From NCBI GenBank assembly GCA_007753675.1, contig CP036432.1, positions 2,268,394-2,332,393 of the forward strand: 64,000 nt of DNA, in the 5' to 3' direction. Shown here one piece after another: positions 44,021 to 53,135 of this stretch; the first letter of the stretch is position 1, and the number at the start of each line of letters is the position of its first letter. A program made the position numbers and the translations under genes. The notes beneath the pieces are model-generated. The model saw only the letters and a program-made list of their open reading frames with translations. It had not been told where the DNA came from and made no database searches. This DNA is from Stieleria magnilauensis. GTDB taxonomy: Bacteria > Planctomycetota > Planctomycetia > Pirellulales > Pirellulaceae.

Positions 44021-45133
44021 ATGACGTCCAACCAGTCTCTCACCTCGCAGATTCGGCCAAGCGTAAAACAGCGCGCGCCGGCGATGACGTTTTGGCGGCG
44101 ATCGAGACAGTTTACGCAAAACGGCACGGCCTACATCGGGATCGACATCGGCGAACAAAACGTGCGAGTGGCGACATTACGCTCCTCCAACCGTCCGTCG
44201 GATGAACACGCATGGGTCAACCGTCATCAATTTGCATTGCCGACCGATCGCGACCAAGAGATGACGCCGCAGTGGTTGCAGGGAGTCCTGACGGCGATCA
44301 AACAGCGGCTGCCACGCTGTATCGAAGGGGAAACCAACGTCGCGGCCATCGCGTTGCCGATCGCCTGGACGCACTACCAAACCGTCGTCGGCAACGACAT
44401 TCCCCAGATCCGTCAACGCTGTAGCGAAATGTTCGGCCAATCGGTGTTCCAAAGCGCCGCACACCTGTGCCATTGGCCGGTCGTGGGTGTCCATCACGGT
44501 CACCCCTGTGGAGACGATCAATACGTGATCGCCGCCACGGCAGAACGGACCGCCTGTCAGGTCACCGACATTGCCAGCGTCAATGGTTACAACGTTCAAT
44601 CAATCCTACCGCACGGCGTCGCCCTGGCCCACGCCGCGGAATCCTTAACCGGCATCGATGCCCAAGCGGTGCTATGGCTCAGTCACGCCTCGGTGCTGAT
44701 CGCGGTGCGTCACCAGACGGGCGTCGGTTTGACACGGACACTTCCTTCACTGCCCGAGCAGATCTTGGAATCGGACCAACCCGATCGGCCGCTCGATGCG
44801 CATGCCTTGCGTCCCTACCTGAGTGACATCGCGACCGAATTCAAGGCGACCGCCCGCTATGCCGCCCGCGCCGACATGGGCGGCGTCTCCGGTAAACCGA
44901 TTTTGATCGCCGGGCCGCTGGCGGAAATCCAGGGGGTCGACGAGATCATCGCCACACTGACTGAAACCCCCGTCGCGATTTGGTCCTACAGCGGTGCCCA
45001 GCGCCCCACGCCCTTGGCCAAGCACCTCGATCGCGACGTCGAATTCGTCCGTCGACTCGATTCGTCCTACGCCGGTGCTCTCTCGCTGGCGTGGGCCGCG
45101 GCGCGCTGTTCCAGCCGAGGTTACGGACGATGA
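44021..45133 (+). CDS. pilM: PilM-like actin-fold cytoplasmic protein
   Basis: Cytoplasmic actin-like component that binds PilN in type IV pilus machines; GspL cytoplasmic domain is the type II equivalent. The sequence has the phosphate-1 pattern AYIGIDIGEQNVRVATL and a later AVLWLSHASVLIAV plus ILIAGPLAEIQGVDEI, as expected for the two actin-fold nucleotide loops. Starts at 43964, 44021 and 44084 are all possible; none has a good ribosome site, and 44084 (MTFWRRSRQ) is closest to the conserved part. It ends in an ATGA overlap with the PilN-like gene, showing coupling. Confidence 0.8.
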   Translation: MTSNQSLTSQIRPSVKQRAPAMTFWRRSRQFTQNGTAYIGIDIGEQNVRVATLRSSNRPSDEHAWVNRHQFALPTDRDQEMTPQWLQGVLTAIKQRLPRCIEGETNVAAIALPIAWTHYQTVVGNDIPQIRQRCSEMFGQSVFQSAAHLCHWPVVGVHHGHPCGDDQYVIAATAERTACQVTDIASVNGYNVQSILPHGVALAHAAESLTGIDAQAVLWLSHASVLIAVRHQTGVGLTRTLPSLPEQILESDQPDRPLDAHALRPYLSDIATEFKATARYAARADMGGVSGKPILIAGPLAEIQGVDEIIATLTETPVAIWSYSGAQRPTPLAKHLDRDVEFVRRLDSSYAGALSLAWAAARCSSRGYGR

Positions 45134-45903
45134 TGCAACTGGAACAACACGCCACCACCGAGCGTGATGATCTCGGAAATGTCGGCATCGATTTTGTCCC
45201 CGAACCCTCCGACGCGATGGCGCCGATGCCATGGCCGCCGGAAGAATCAACGCCGCCGGTGCCCTGTGAAAATGTGATCGACAGTCTGGGCGGCTGGCAG
45301 GACTTCGAGTTGATGCCGCCACGCTACCGCTCCCGACGTCATGCCGAACAGGCCTTTCAGAAATGGTCAGTCGTGCTGCTGGTGCTCTTATCGATCACCA
45401 TCGGATCGTCCGTCACGCTGTGGCTGCGCGGCCGTCAGACCATCGCCAAGAACGCCGTGCTGGTCGAACAAGCCCAGCCGATCGCTGAACTTCAACGCGC
45501 CACCCGTCTGCTGGAAACCGAAAACGTGCTGTTGGAAAAATGGTGCACTTGGGTCGAATCGGCAAAACCCGACGACAGCGTGGCGCAGGTGCTGGGCGCC
45601 GTGACGCGAGCGACACACCCCGGCCCCAAGGTCCCGGTGACGCAACATCTCGATGTGCAGTCGATCGAAATCAAATTGCCACTCGAATATGACCTGTCAC
45701 TGAAAGAGCCACCGTCCTGGGCAGTGCCTCGAGTCTCGCTGGCCGTGGTCGCCAACAGCCGTGATGTCTTGATGCCGTGGAACGATCGCCTGGAAAAATC
45801 CGGCCGCTTGCAAGACGTCCAACTGAACACGCCCGCTGGCGCATGGCGCGAAGCCCTGATTCAAGTCTCCGCTCAGCCGCTCTCGTCGACGTTGGTGCCA
45901 TGA
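45130..45903 (+). CDS. pilN: PilN-like bitopic protein
   Basis: Short cytoplasmic N-terminus with one membrane helix and a periplasmic ferredoxin-like domain, the PilN/GspL pattern. The 257-residue product has a longer N-terminus than most (about 77 residues, including acidic stretches) before the helix WSVVLLVLLSITIGSSVTLW at about 78-98. A coiled coil follows (QPIAELQRATRLLETENVLL), then a beta-alpha domain (QHLDVQSIEIKLPLEYDLSL). ATG at 45130 overlaps the pilM stop by four bases and its own stop overlaps the next start. The family call rests on order and topology more than on sequence. Confidence 0.7.
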   Translation: MMQLEQHATTERDDLGNVGIDFVPEPSDAMAPMPWPPEESTPPVPCENVIDSLGGWQDFELMPPRYRSRRHAEQAFQKWSVVLLVLLSITIGSSVTLWLRGRQTIAKNAVLVEQAQPIAELQRATRLLETENVLLEKWCTWVESAKPDDSVAQVLGAVTRATHPGPKVPVTQHLDVQSIEIKLPLEYDLSLKEPPSWAVPRVSLAVVANSRDVLMPWNDRLEKSGRLQDVQLNTPAGAWREALIQVSAQPLSSTLVP

Positions 45904-46595
45904 AAAACCCAATTCATCTCCATCGGTCCAAGACGGGCTCGGGTGCCGAGTCGTCTTCGCTCCTGCGCTGGGTCAGCACGCCGCTGCGGTGCCACGTCGT
46001 CTGTGGAATCATCGCCTCGGGGTTGATCGCGTTGGCGAGCACGATTTGGATCTATCCCGAAATCTTGGCCGCCGACCAACCCTACCGCCCACAGCAAATC
46101 GCCGAAGCGATCGAATTGATCTCCAGTCGCAATCGCCTGCAGAATCAATTCAATCAAGCCGATCAACGTCGACGCCTGACCCAGCAGCGTATCGAACAGA
46201 TCGCGGCGTGGTTGCCACAAGACCGTTCTTGGGAAAACGTTCGCTCGAGCTTACAAAACGAAGCCGCAGCCTGTGATGTGCAGTTGATAGCGTTGGATCG
46301 TGGTCGCCCTCATCAAGGAGAACGAATCGCGGTGCTGGAAGCGGAATGTGAAATCCGAGGGTCCTATCCGGATGTCTGCCGATTCTTGCAACGGATCGTT
46401 GCCGCCGACTTACCGATCTGGTGCGACGAGATCCGTCTCGTTCGCGCCGACCGAGACCATCACGCCGCGGCGACACACGACGGTAACCCGGCCCCGGTCC
46501 GATGTCTCGCCACCGTTTCGATGCGCATCCCCTCGGCAGGGAAAGACACGACCGCCGCAAAATTGCTAAAGCGGAGGAGCGACCATGAAACCTGA
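45900..46595 (+). CDS. pilO: PilO-like bitopic protein
   Basis: A 231-residue protein with a membrane helix at about 31-51 (CHVVCGIIASGLIALASTIW), a coiled coil (RNRLQNQFNQADQRRRLTQQ) and a small C-terminal domain (CEIRGSYPDVCRFLQRIVA), a typical PilO/GspM arrangement with the GxYxxVxxFL segment that PilO proteins share. ATG at 45900 overlaps the preceding stop, and its 3' end overlaps the following gene by 11 bases. It should pair with the PilN-like protein to form the inner-membrane alignment complex. The role is inferred from order and topology. Confidence 0.72.
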   Translation: MKNPIHLHRSKTGSGAESSSLLRWVSTPLRCHVVCGIIASGLIALASTIWIYPEILAADQPYRPQQIAEAIELISSRNRLQNQFNQADQRRRLTQQRIEQIAAWLPQDRSWENVRSSLQNEAAACDVQLIALDRGRPHQGERIAVLEAECEIRGSYPDVCRFLQRIVAADLPIWCDEIRLVRADRDHHAAATHDGNPAPVRCLATVSMRIPSAGKDTTAAKLLKRRSDHET

Positions 46596-47121
46596 CCCAA
46601 GCGGCTCCGCCGGCCCGCGACCACGTGCGGCTGCACCCAACGACGCAAAAAAGAAGAAACAACTTGCCCTAGTCGCCTTCCTGCTGACGGTGCTGTTGAT
46701 CGCGTTGGTTTGTTCCTCATCGGATACCTCGCCAACCGGCGACGGTGCGACCTCCGTCAAAACGTCATTGGTCTCCCTCAAGCCACCTTCCGAGCGGAAC
46801 CAGGAAAGCGACCAGGACGAATTGATGGAGCATCTCGTCACGGCCGTCGTACTGCCCGCACTGAGCTACGACGAAATCACCGCGACGGATCTGTTTCGCG
46901 GTGCGGCAATCGAAGTCGTTCAAACCACCCCCGAACCGACTTCGCCGCAAGCCGAGTCCCAATCGACCGTCGAATACACCCTGGGCGCCGTCTACGGGGC
47001 GTATGATGGAACCGACCGAAAAGCACTGATCGATGGGCAAATCGTGCGATCAGGTGAAAAACTGGAAACCGGCGTCGTGGTCCTCCAGGTCTCCGATGAG
47101 GGGGTCGAAGTCGCTCCCTAG
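46585..47121 (+). CDS. PilP/GspC-like inner-membrane protein
   Basis: A 178-residue protein with a basic N-terminus, one hydrophobic helix at about 27-43 (LALVAFLLTVLLIALVC) and a Ser/Glu-rich linker, ending in a compact domain YTLGAVYGAYDGTDRKALID followed by GQIVRSGEKLETG and VLQVSDEGVEV. The last part matches the homology-region pattern of GspC and PilP, which contact the N-terminal domains of the secretin. PilP is usually a lipoprotein; no lipobox is seen here, so GspC-like topology fits better. The secretin gene follows after 151 bases. Confidence 0.7.
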   Translation: MKPDPSGSAGPRPRAAAPNDAKKKKQLALVAFLLTVLLIALVCSSSDTSPTGDGATSVKTSLVSLKPPSERNQESDQDELMEHLVTAVVLPALSYDEITATDLFRGAAIEVVQTTPEPTSPQAESQSTVEYTLGAVYGAYDGTDRKALIDGQIVRSGEKLETGVVVLQVSDEGVEVAP

Positions 47122-47272
47122 GGCTTCGACAATTCTCCCTAATTGGATCAAGTTCCCAGGATTTGCTTCGCTGTCGCGCGTCAGAGGCCGATACGACAAC
47201 AATGTTAGTCTGTGCCGATTGTGTCGGTTGTTCGGATTTTCAGTTCATCCAATGTGCAAGGAAGCTCTCCGG

Positions 47273-49810
47273 ATGCGGATTTTGTCTCTGGCGATCATCG
47301 GAACCCTCTGCCTGGGGATGATGCCGTGTGCGCAAACCGCGGATTCCAAAGACGACCGCGCAAGCAACATCGCGGCGGCCGAAGCTGGCGGCCCCCGACC
47401 TGCTCGTCTGCCGGAAAAATCCAGCGACACCGCGTGCGAGAACCCGCCGGCGCTGCTGCTCCGCGGGAAATCCAAAACCGTGCTGCAAGCAGAAAACGCT
47501 GCGACCGGCGTTTTCCAAGTCGACATGGCGACCGCCCATCAATTGTTTGCCCTGCCTGCAGAGATCGATGCCTCGGCGATTCAACTGGTCGCACCGTCTG
47601 ACGATCTTCCCCAGGGACCGGTCGCCCTGGTGGCGTTCGAATCCACCGAGTCCTCGTCTGCTGCCGATTCAGCTTCGTCTGACGACTCAACGTCGCCTGC
47701 AACCGAACCGTCACAGTGGCGGCTTCGCGGGCGATCACAGTCGTCATCGCAGCACGACAACGCTCCGCTCACCGCACTGCCTTCGCCGCCGACCGACGTG
47801 AAACCGCTCACCGACTCGGCCGACCCATCCTCCGTCGATCCATCCAACACCCAGGCCGACACACCGCACGTGGCGGCGGGCATCCGGCCTGCCACCCGCC
47901 AGCGAAAGACCACCGGTGCATCAAGAATTGCCTCAATCGTCGGCAAGACACCGATCGCACTGCCCGTCCCCAATCGCCCCAGCGACGTTCGCTCCTCGGG
48001 GCACACCTCACTCCCAACGGCAACGTCCGCCGGCACGACCCAACGTCGGCAAACCGCGCTTTCACCGCAACGCATTCCAGACGCCCTGCGTCCCGTGGCC
48101 TCGGCGCGGTTGATCGCCGCCCCCGACCCGGTCGGGACGATGCCACAACCGCTCAAGCCGATCGCCGCGCGTGCGACCTACACACCGATGGCGCCGTCCC
48201 ACCCGACCGACATCGGCAATCTGCAATCGCTCCACGTCGCCGCTTCATCGACAGATCAACGATCCACCGCGGCGAACACGACCGATCGCCGCGGGAGCAT
48301 CGACTACGTCGTCCATCATGCCGAACCAGACGCCGCGCAACGACGTGACGTTCAGATCGCGGACCTGATTGTCGGCTCGCTTCCGCAATCGACTCGTCGG
48401 GTCGCCCAAGTCGGTGCCGAATCCGACAGCGCCGAGTCTGACGAGGCCAAAGACCCTGCTGTTCCGGCGGAGTTGCCCCAGCCGGCGGCGGACCGAAAAG
48501 GGTTCGCAATCCCATTGAAACCGGCTCCTGGCACCGATCGCGCGACGCTGGAAAAGCACGCCGACCTGGTCACGCTGATCGCCAACGATGCCGACTTGCG
48601 CAGCGTGCTGCGGATGATCGCCGATCACCACAAATTGAACCTGGTGATCGGCCCAGACGTCAATGGTCCGGTGACCGTCAGCATCCGCGGCGCTCGGCTG
48701 GACGAAGTGCTCGATGCCATCCTGGGTGTCGCGGGATTTCATTGGCATCGCTCGGACAACCTGCTTTATGTCACCGGAGCCGACTCGGCGGCGCTGGATC
48801 GCAAAGTCCAAGGACGCAGGCTTCAGGTCTACCCGCTCAACTACGTGGCGGCCACCGATGTCCAATCGGTCGTGACCGGGCTGCTGTCACCGGTCGGCAA
48901 GGCGTACACCAGCGAAGCCGATCAATTAGATCAACTGAAGACACGGGAGCTGTTGATCGTCGAAGACAACGAAGCGGGACACCAGCGGGTTTCGCAGTAC
49001 ATCGCCCAAGTCGATATTCCGCCACGGCAGGTGTTGGTCGAAGCCCACGTGCTACAAATTGACTTGAACGACGAAGAACGACACGGTGTGAATCTGCGTG
49101 CCTTGGCGCGGGTCTCGGGCGCCAAAGTCCTTTTGGAAGGATCGGGATTCGCCGAAGAGAACCCCGACGGCCCGTCGCTGGCTTTCCGAATCGATGGCAC
49201 CGACATCGGCCATTTGATCGAAGCGATTCACGTCAACACCAACTCACGCACCCTGGCCTCGCCCAAGGTCAGTGTGGTCAACCGGCAAACCGCCAAGGTG
49301 CAAATCGGGCAACGATTGCCCTACGCCGTAGCCACCACCACGCAAACCGCGACGATTCAAAATGTCCAGTTCTTGGACGTCGGAATCGTCTTGGAAGTCA
49401 CACCCGTGATCACCCAAGACGGCAACATCCTGATGACGGTCCTGCCCAAGGTCTCCGGCGGGAAGATCACCGAAAGCGGTTTCCCCGAAGAAGACACCAC
49501 GCAAGTTTCCACGACGGTGCTGATGCCCGACGGCAGCGGGCTGGTGATCGGAGGACTGATCCGCGAAACCGATTCCCAGAGCGAAGCCAACATTCCGCTC
49601 GTTGGCAACATTCCCGTCATCAAACGGATGTTCAACAAACGCGCCGTCGAATCCCGACGCAATGAATTGGTCGTCGCCCTGGTCACCCACATCATGCACG
49701 ACCCCAATCCGGTCCGCGAAAAAGAATGCCTGGACCTGCAAAAAGCCCTGCCCCCGCACGCGGCCCGCGAGCTGCACTATTCACCCGAGATTCGTTACTC
49801 GAATCATTGA
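47273..49810 (+). CDS. gspD: Secretin (GspD/PilQ-like)
   Basis: Outer-membrane multimeric channel. Met at 47273, nine bases after AAGGA, gives 845 residues with a signal peptide (LSLAIIGTLCLGMMPCAQTA). Residues about 25-420 are a long disordered Ser/Thr/Pro/Ala-rich region, unusual for secretins. An N0/STN-like domain follows (VTLIANDADLRSVLRMIADH, VTVSIRGARLDEVLDAILGV), then an N1-type domain (YPLNYVAATDVQSVVTGLLS) and the secretin core with VEAHVLQIDLND, SPKVSVVNRQTAKVQIGQ and the C-terminal VPVI-type motif IPLVGNIPVIKRMFN. It is the last gene of the operon, and its stop is immediately followed by repeat array B1. Confidence 0.94.
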   Translation: MRILSLAIIGTLCLGMMPCAQTADSKDDRASNIAAAEAGGPRPARLPEKSSDTACENPPALLLRGKSKTVLQAENAATGVFQVDMATAHQLFALPAEIDASAIQLVAPSDDLPQGPVALVAFESTESSSAADSASSDDSTSPATEPSQWRLRGRSQSSSQHDNAPLTALPSPPTDVKPLTDSADPSSVDPSNTQADTPHVAAGIRPATRQRKTTGASRIASIVGKTPIALPVPNRPSDVRSSGHTSLPTATSAGTTQRRQTALSPQRIPDALRPVASARLIAAPDPVGTMPQPLKPIAARATYTPMAPSHPTDIGNLQSLHVAASSTDQRSTAANTTDRRGSIDYVVHHAEPDAAQRRDVQIADLIVGSLPQSTRRVAQVGAESDSAESDEAKDPAVPAELPQPAADRKGFAIPLKPAPGTDRATLEKHADLVTLIANDADLRSVLRMIADHHKLNLVIGPDVNGPVTVSIRGARLDEVLDAILGVAGFHWHRSDNLLYVTGADSAALDRKVQGRRLQVYPLNYVAATDVQSVVTGLLSPVGKAYTSEADQLDQLKTRELLIVEDNEAGHQRVSQYIAQVDIPPRQVLVEAHVLQIDLNDEERHGVNLRALARVSGAKVLLEGSGFAEENPDGPSLAFRIDGTDIGHLIEAIHVNTNSRTLASPKVSVVNRQTAKVQIGQRLPYAVATTTQTATIQNVQFLDVGIVLEVTPVITQDGNILMTVLPKVSGGKITESGFPEEDTTQVSTTVLMPDGSGLVIGGLIRETDSQSEANIPLVGNIPVIKRMFNKRAVESRRNELVVALVTHIMHDPNPVREKECLDLQKALPPHAARELHYSPEIRYSNH

Positions 49811-51500
49811 TCGGCCACACGCAGGTGTCCATCCCTCTGGCGCATCCCCAACGCGCTGCGAAGCAGCAACACGGGCGGCTAAAGCCTGCACACCAGCAAC
49901 GTTGGTGTCCAGCCTTCAGGCGCATCCCCACGCGCTGCGAAGCAGCAAGACGAGGCGGCTGAAGCCTGCACACCAGCAACCGTTGGTGTCCAGCCTTCAG
50001 GCGCATCCCCACGCGCTGCGGAGCAGCAAGACGGAGCGGCTGAAGCCTGCACACCAGCAACGTTGGTGTCCAGCCTTCAGGCGCTTCCCCCACGCGCTGC
50101 GAAGCAGCAAGACGGGCGGCTGAAGCCTGCACACCAGCGCACGTTGGTGTCCAGCCTTCAGGCGCATCCCCGTGCGCTGCGAAGCAGCAAGACCGGCGGC
50201 TGAAGCCTGCACACCAGCAACCGTTGGTGTCCAGCCTTTAGGCGCATCCCCACGCGCTGCGAAGCAGCAAGACGGGCGGCTCAAGCCGGCACACCAGCAA
50301 CCGTTGGTGTCCAGCCTTTAGGCGCATCCCCACGCGCTGCGAAGCAGCAAGACGGGCGGCTAAAGCCGGCACACCAGCAACCGTTGGTGTCCAGCCTTCA
50401 GGCGCATCCCAACGCGCTGCGGAGCAGCAAGCTGGGCGGCTGAAGCCTGCACACCAGCAACGTTGGTGTCCAGCCTTCAGGCGCATCCCCCACGCGCTGC
50501 GAAGCAGCAAGACGGGCGGCTCAAGCCGGCACACCAGCAACGTTGGTGTCCAGCCTTTAGGCGCATCCCCACGCGCTGCGAAGCAGCAAGACGGGCGGCT
50601 CAAGCCGGCACACCAGCAACCGTTGGTGTCCAGGCTTCAGGCGCATCCCCACGCGCTGCGAAGCAGCAAGACGGGCGGCTAAAGCCTGCACACCAGCAAC
50701 GTTGGTGTCCAGCCTTTAGGCGCATCCCCACGCGCTGCGAAGCAGCAAGCTGGGCGGCTCAAGCCTGCACACCAGCAACCGTTGGTGTCCAGCCTTCAGG
50801 CGCATCCCCTCGCGCTGCTTAGCAGCAAGACCGGCGGCTAAAGCCGGCACACCAGCAACCGTTGGTGTCCAGCCTTCAGGCGCATCCCCACGCGCTGCGG
50901 AGCAGCAAGATGGGCGGCTGAAGCCTGCACACCAGCAACCGTTGGTGTCCAGCCTTCAGGCGCATCCCCACGCGCTGCGAAGCAGCAAGACCGGCGGCTG
51001 AAGCCTGCACACCAGCGCACGTTGGTGTCCAGCCTTCAGGCGCATCCCCCACGCGCTGCGAAGCAGCAAGACGGGCGGCTCAAGCCGGCACACCAGCAAC
51101 CGTTGGTGTCTAGCCTTCAGGCGCATCCCCACGCGCTGCGAAGCAGCAAGACGGGCGGCTGAAGCCTGCACACCAGCAACCGTTGGTGTCTAGCCTTCAG
51201 GCGCATCCCCCACGCGCTGCGAAGCAGCAAGACGGGCGGCTCAAGCCGGCACACCAGCAACCGTTGGTGTCCAGCCTTCAGGCGCATCCCCCATGCGCTG
51301 CGAAGCAGCAAGACCGGCGGCTGAAGCCTGCACACCAGCGCACGTTGGTGTCCAGCCTTTAGGCGCATCCCCTCGCGCTGCGAAGCAGCAAGACGGAGCG
51401 GCTAAAGCCTGCACACCAGCAACGTTGGTGTCCAGCCTTTAGGCGCATCCCCTCGCGCTGCGAAGCAGCAAGATGGGCGGCTAAAGCCTGCACACCAGCG
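49811..51500. repeat. Family B array 1: about 21 palindromic 80-bp units
   Basis: About 21 units (the first one degenerate) repeat every 79-80 bases. A unit reads cgttggtgtccagccttcag, then gcgcatccccacgcgctgcg, aagcagcaagacgggcggct and gaagcctgcacaccagcaac. The ends pair as an imperfect palindrome (tggtgt with acacca, ccttcaggcgc with gcggctgaagcc), and the centre holds the small hairpin gctgcgaagcagc. Units differ by single changes such as gaccggcgg or gatgggcgg. The array fills the gap between the stops of the secretin (49810) and of rimO (51505), which converge. Frames open across it come from the repeat. Confidence 0.95.
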
Positions 51501-51504
51501 CGGT

Positions 51505-52926
51505 TCAGCTGCCCACTGGCGCGGCGACCAAGTCATAACCTTGGCTGGCGACGATCTCACATTCGACGATGTCGCCGACTTGCGGCTCGGAGCCTGATTC
51601 GACACCACTGACGTAGACCACCCCGTCGATCTCGGGCGCTTCCGAACGGGTTCTGCCGATCCAGACCCCGTCTTGCTCTTCAAACTTGGAGTCGATGATC
51701 ACGTCATCGAGTGATCCGACGCGAGCCGCGTTCCACTGAAACGCGATCTGCTGCTGGACGGCCATCAAGTCACTCATCCGCCGCTCGGCGATCTTGGCGG
51801 GCACTCGGTTGGGCAACTTGGCCGCCGGCGTGTCTTCTTCGACGGAATAAGTGAACACGCCCAGATGCTCAAAGTGTTGCTCGGCGACGAAGTCGACCAA
51901 CTGCTCGAAATCATCTTCGGTCTCACCCGGGAATCCCGTGATCATTGTCGTCCGCATCACCAGGGATCGGATTCGTTCGCGCAAACGCCCCACAATCTCT
52001 TCCTGCAGCGAACGCGTCGTCTTACGGGACATGCGTTTCAACATCGCGTCACTGGCGTGCTGCAACGGCATGTCGATGTACGGCAAAATCCGCTCGGCTC
52101 CGGCCAACGTTTCCACCAACCGGTCGTCGATGTACATCGGATAGAAATACATCAAACGGATCCAATCGATCGAATCGATCTTGTCCAATTCCGTCAGCAA
52201 TTCGGTCAGCTTCGGCGTGCCATAGAGATCCTTGCCGTAGTACGTCGTGTCTTGAGCAACGATGACGACTTCGCGAACGCCACTGTCCCCCAGCCGTTTC
52301 GCTTCATCGACCACTTGTTCAATCGGCTTGCTGTAGTGTTTGCCGCGCATCTTGGGGATCGCGCAAAACGTGCACAGCCGATCGCATCCTTCGCTGATCT
52401 TGAGGTAAGCAAAGTGGCGTGGCGTGACGGCCGAACGAACCGCATCGGAAAGCGGCCGGATCGGCGCGGGACGAAAGACCCGCTGTTGTTCTTGAATACC
52501 GCTCCTTAGTCGGTGGGCCACGTCCACGATATCGTTGCGTCCAAAGACGCCGACCATCGCATCAATCTCCGGACGCGCCTCCAACAACTTGCCCTGCTGA
52601 CGCTCGGCCAAACATCCCGTCACGACCACTCCGCGAATCTTGCCCTGGCGTTTCAGGTCCAACATTTCATCGATCGCACCGAGCGACTCTTCGCGTGCCG
52701 AGTCGATGAACCCGCAGGTGTTGACGACGACAAAATCCGCCGCATTCACGTCGCCCACCATCCGGTACCCGTCCTGGTCCAGACGCCCGAGCATCTGCTC
52801 GGTGTCGACCAAGTTCTTGGGACAGCCCAACGAAACCACGGCGTAGCTGCCGCGCGCATCCGACCCCCCCTCCTGCGGTGCGGGGACCGGGGCGGAATCA
52901 GATAAATTGACGACGGGAAGTTGCAT
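51505..52926 (-). CDS. rimO: Ribosomal protein uS12 methylthiotransferase RimO
   Basis: Radical-SAM enzyme that methylthiolates the beta-carbon of Asp in ribosomal protein S12. The product of 473 residues from Met 52926 has an N-terminal UPF0004 domain with three cluster cysteines ([31 protein letters not shown]), the SAM cluster motif CDRLCTFC in [18 protein letters not shown] and the TRAM domain at the C-terminus. The SLGCPKN and AIPKMRG signatures place it as RimO and not MiaB. An upstream in-frame Met at 52956 is possible. It converges on array B1, with only four bases between its stop and the last repeat unit. Confidence 0.96.
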   Translation of the reverse strand: MQLPVVNLSDSAPVPAPQEGGSDARGSYAVVSLGCPKNLVDTEQMLGRLDQDGYRMVGDVNAADFVVVNTCGFIDSAREESLGAIDEMLDLKRQGKIRGVVVTGCLAERQQGKLLEARPEIDAMVGVFGRNDIVDVAHRLRSGIQEQQRVFRPAPIRPLSDAVRSAVTPRHFAYLKISEGCDRLCTFCAIPKMRGKHYSKPIEQVVDEAKRLGDSGVREVVIVAQDTTYYGKDLYGTPKLTELLTELDKIDSIDWIRLMYFYPMYIDDRLVETLAGAERILPYIDMPLQHASDAMLKRMSRKTTRSLQEEIVGRLRERIRSLVMRTTMITGFPGETEDDFEQLVDFVAEQHFEHLGVFTYSVEEDTPAAKLPNRVPAKIAERRMSDLMAVQQQIAFQWNAARVGSLDDVIIDSKFEEQDGVWIGRTRSEAPEIDGVVYVSGVESGSEPQVGDIVECEIVASQGYDLVAAPVGS

Positions 52927-53135
52927 TGAATTCAGGGTAAAAGGCTGATGGGGCATTCAATCGCTGGACGCAGCCGATCGAAGCGAACCATTGGAACCGA
53001 ATTCCTCCAAACGAGCAAATGGTTCAGGGGACAGGAACGCAACTCGGTCACGCCGTGCGGGACGATTGGCATCCACAGCAGGCCCGACCGAGACGGACGG
53101 CAAGCCCCACACAAGCCCCCCGGCTGCCAGATCAC

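Noticed and set aside
49692..51368. Several frames of 60-146 codons across family B repeats
   Set aside because: All are translations of the 80-bp unit; they change frame between units, as expected for non-coding DNA.
49811..51500. CRISPR array
   Set aside because: Units are contiguous 80-bp palindromes without unique spacers of constant length, and no cas gene is present.
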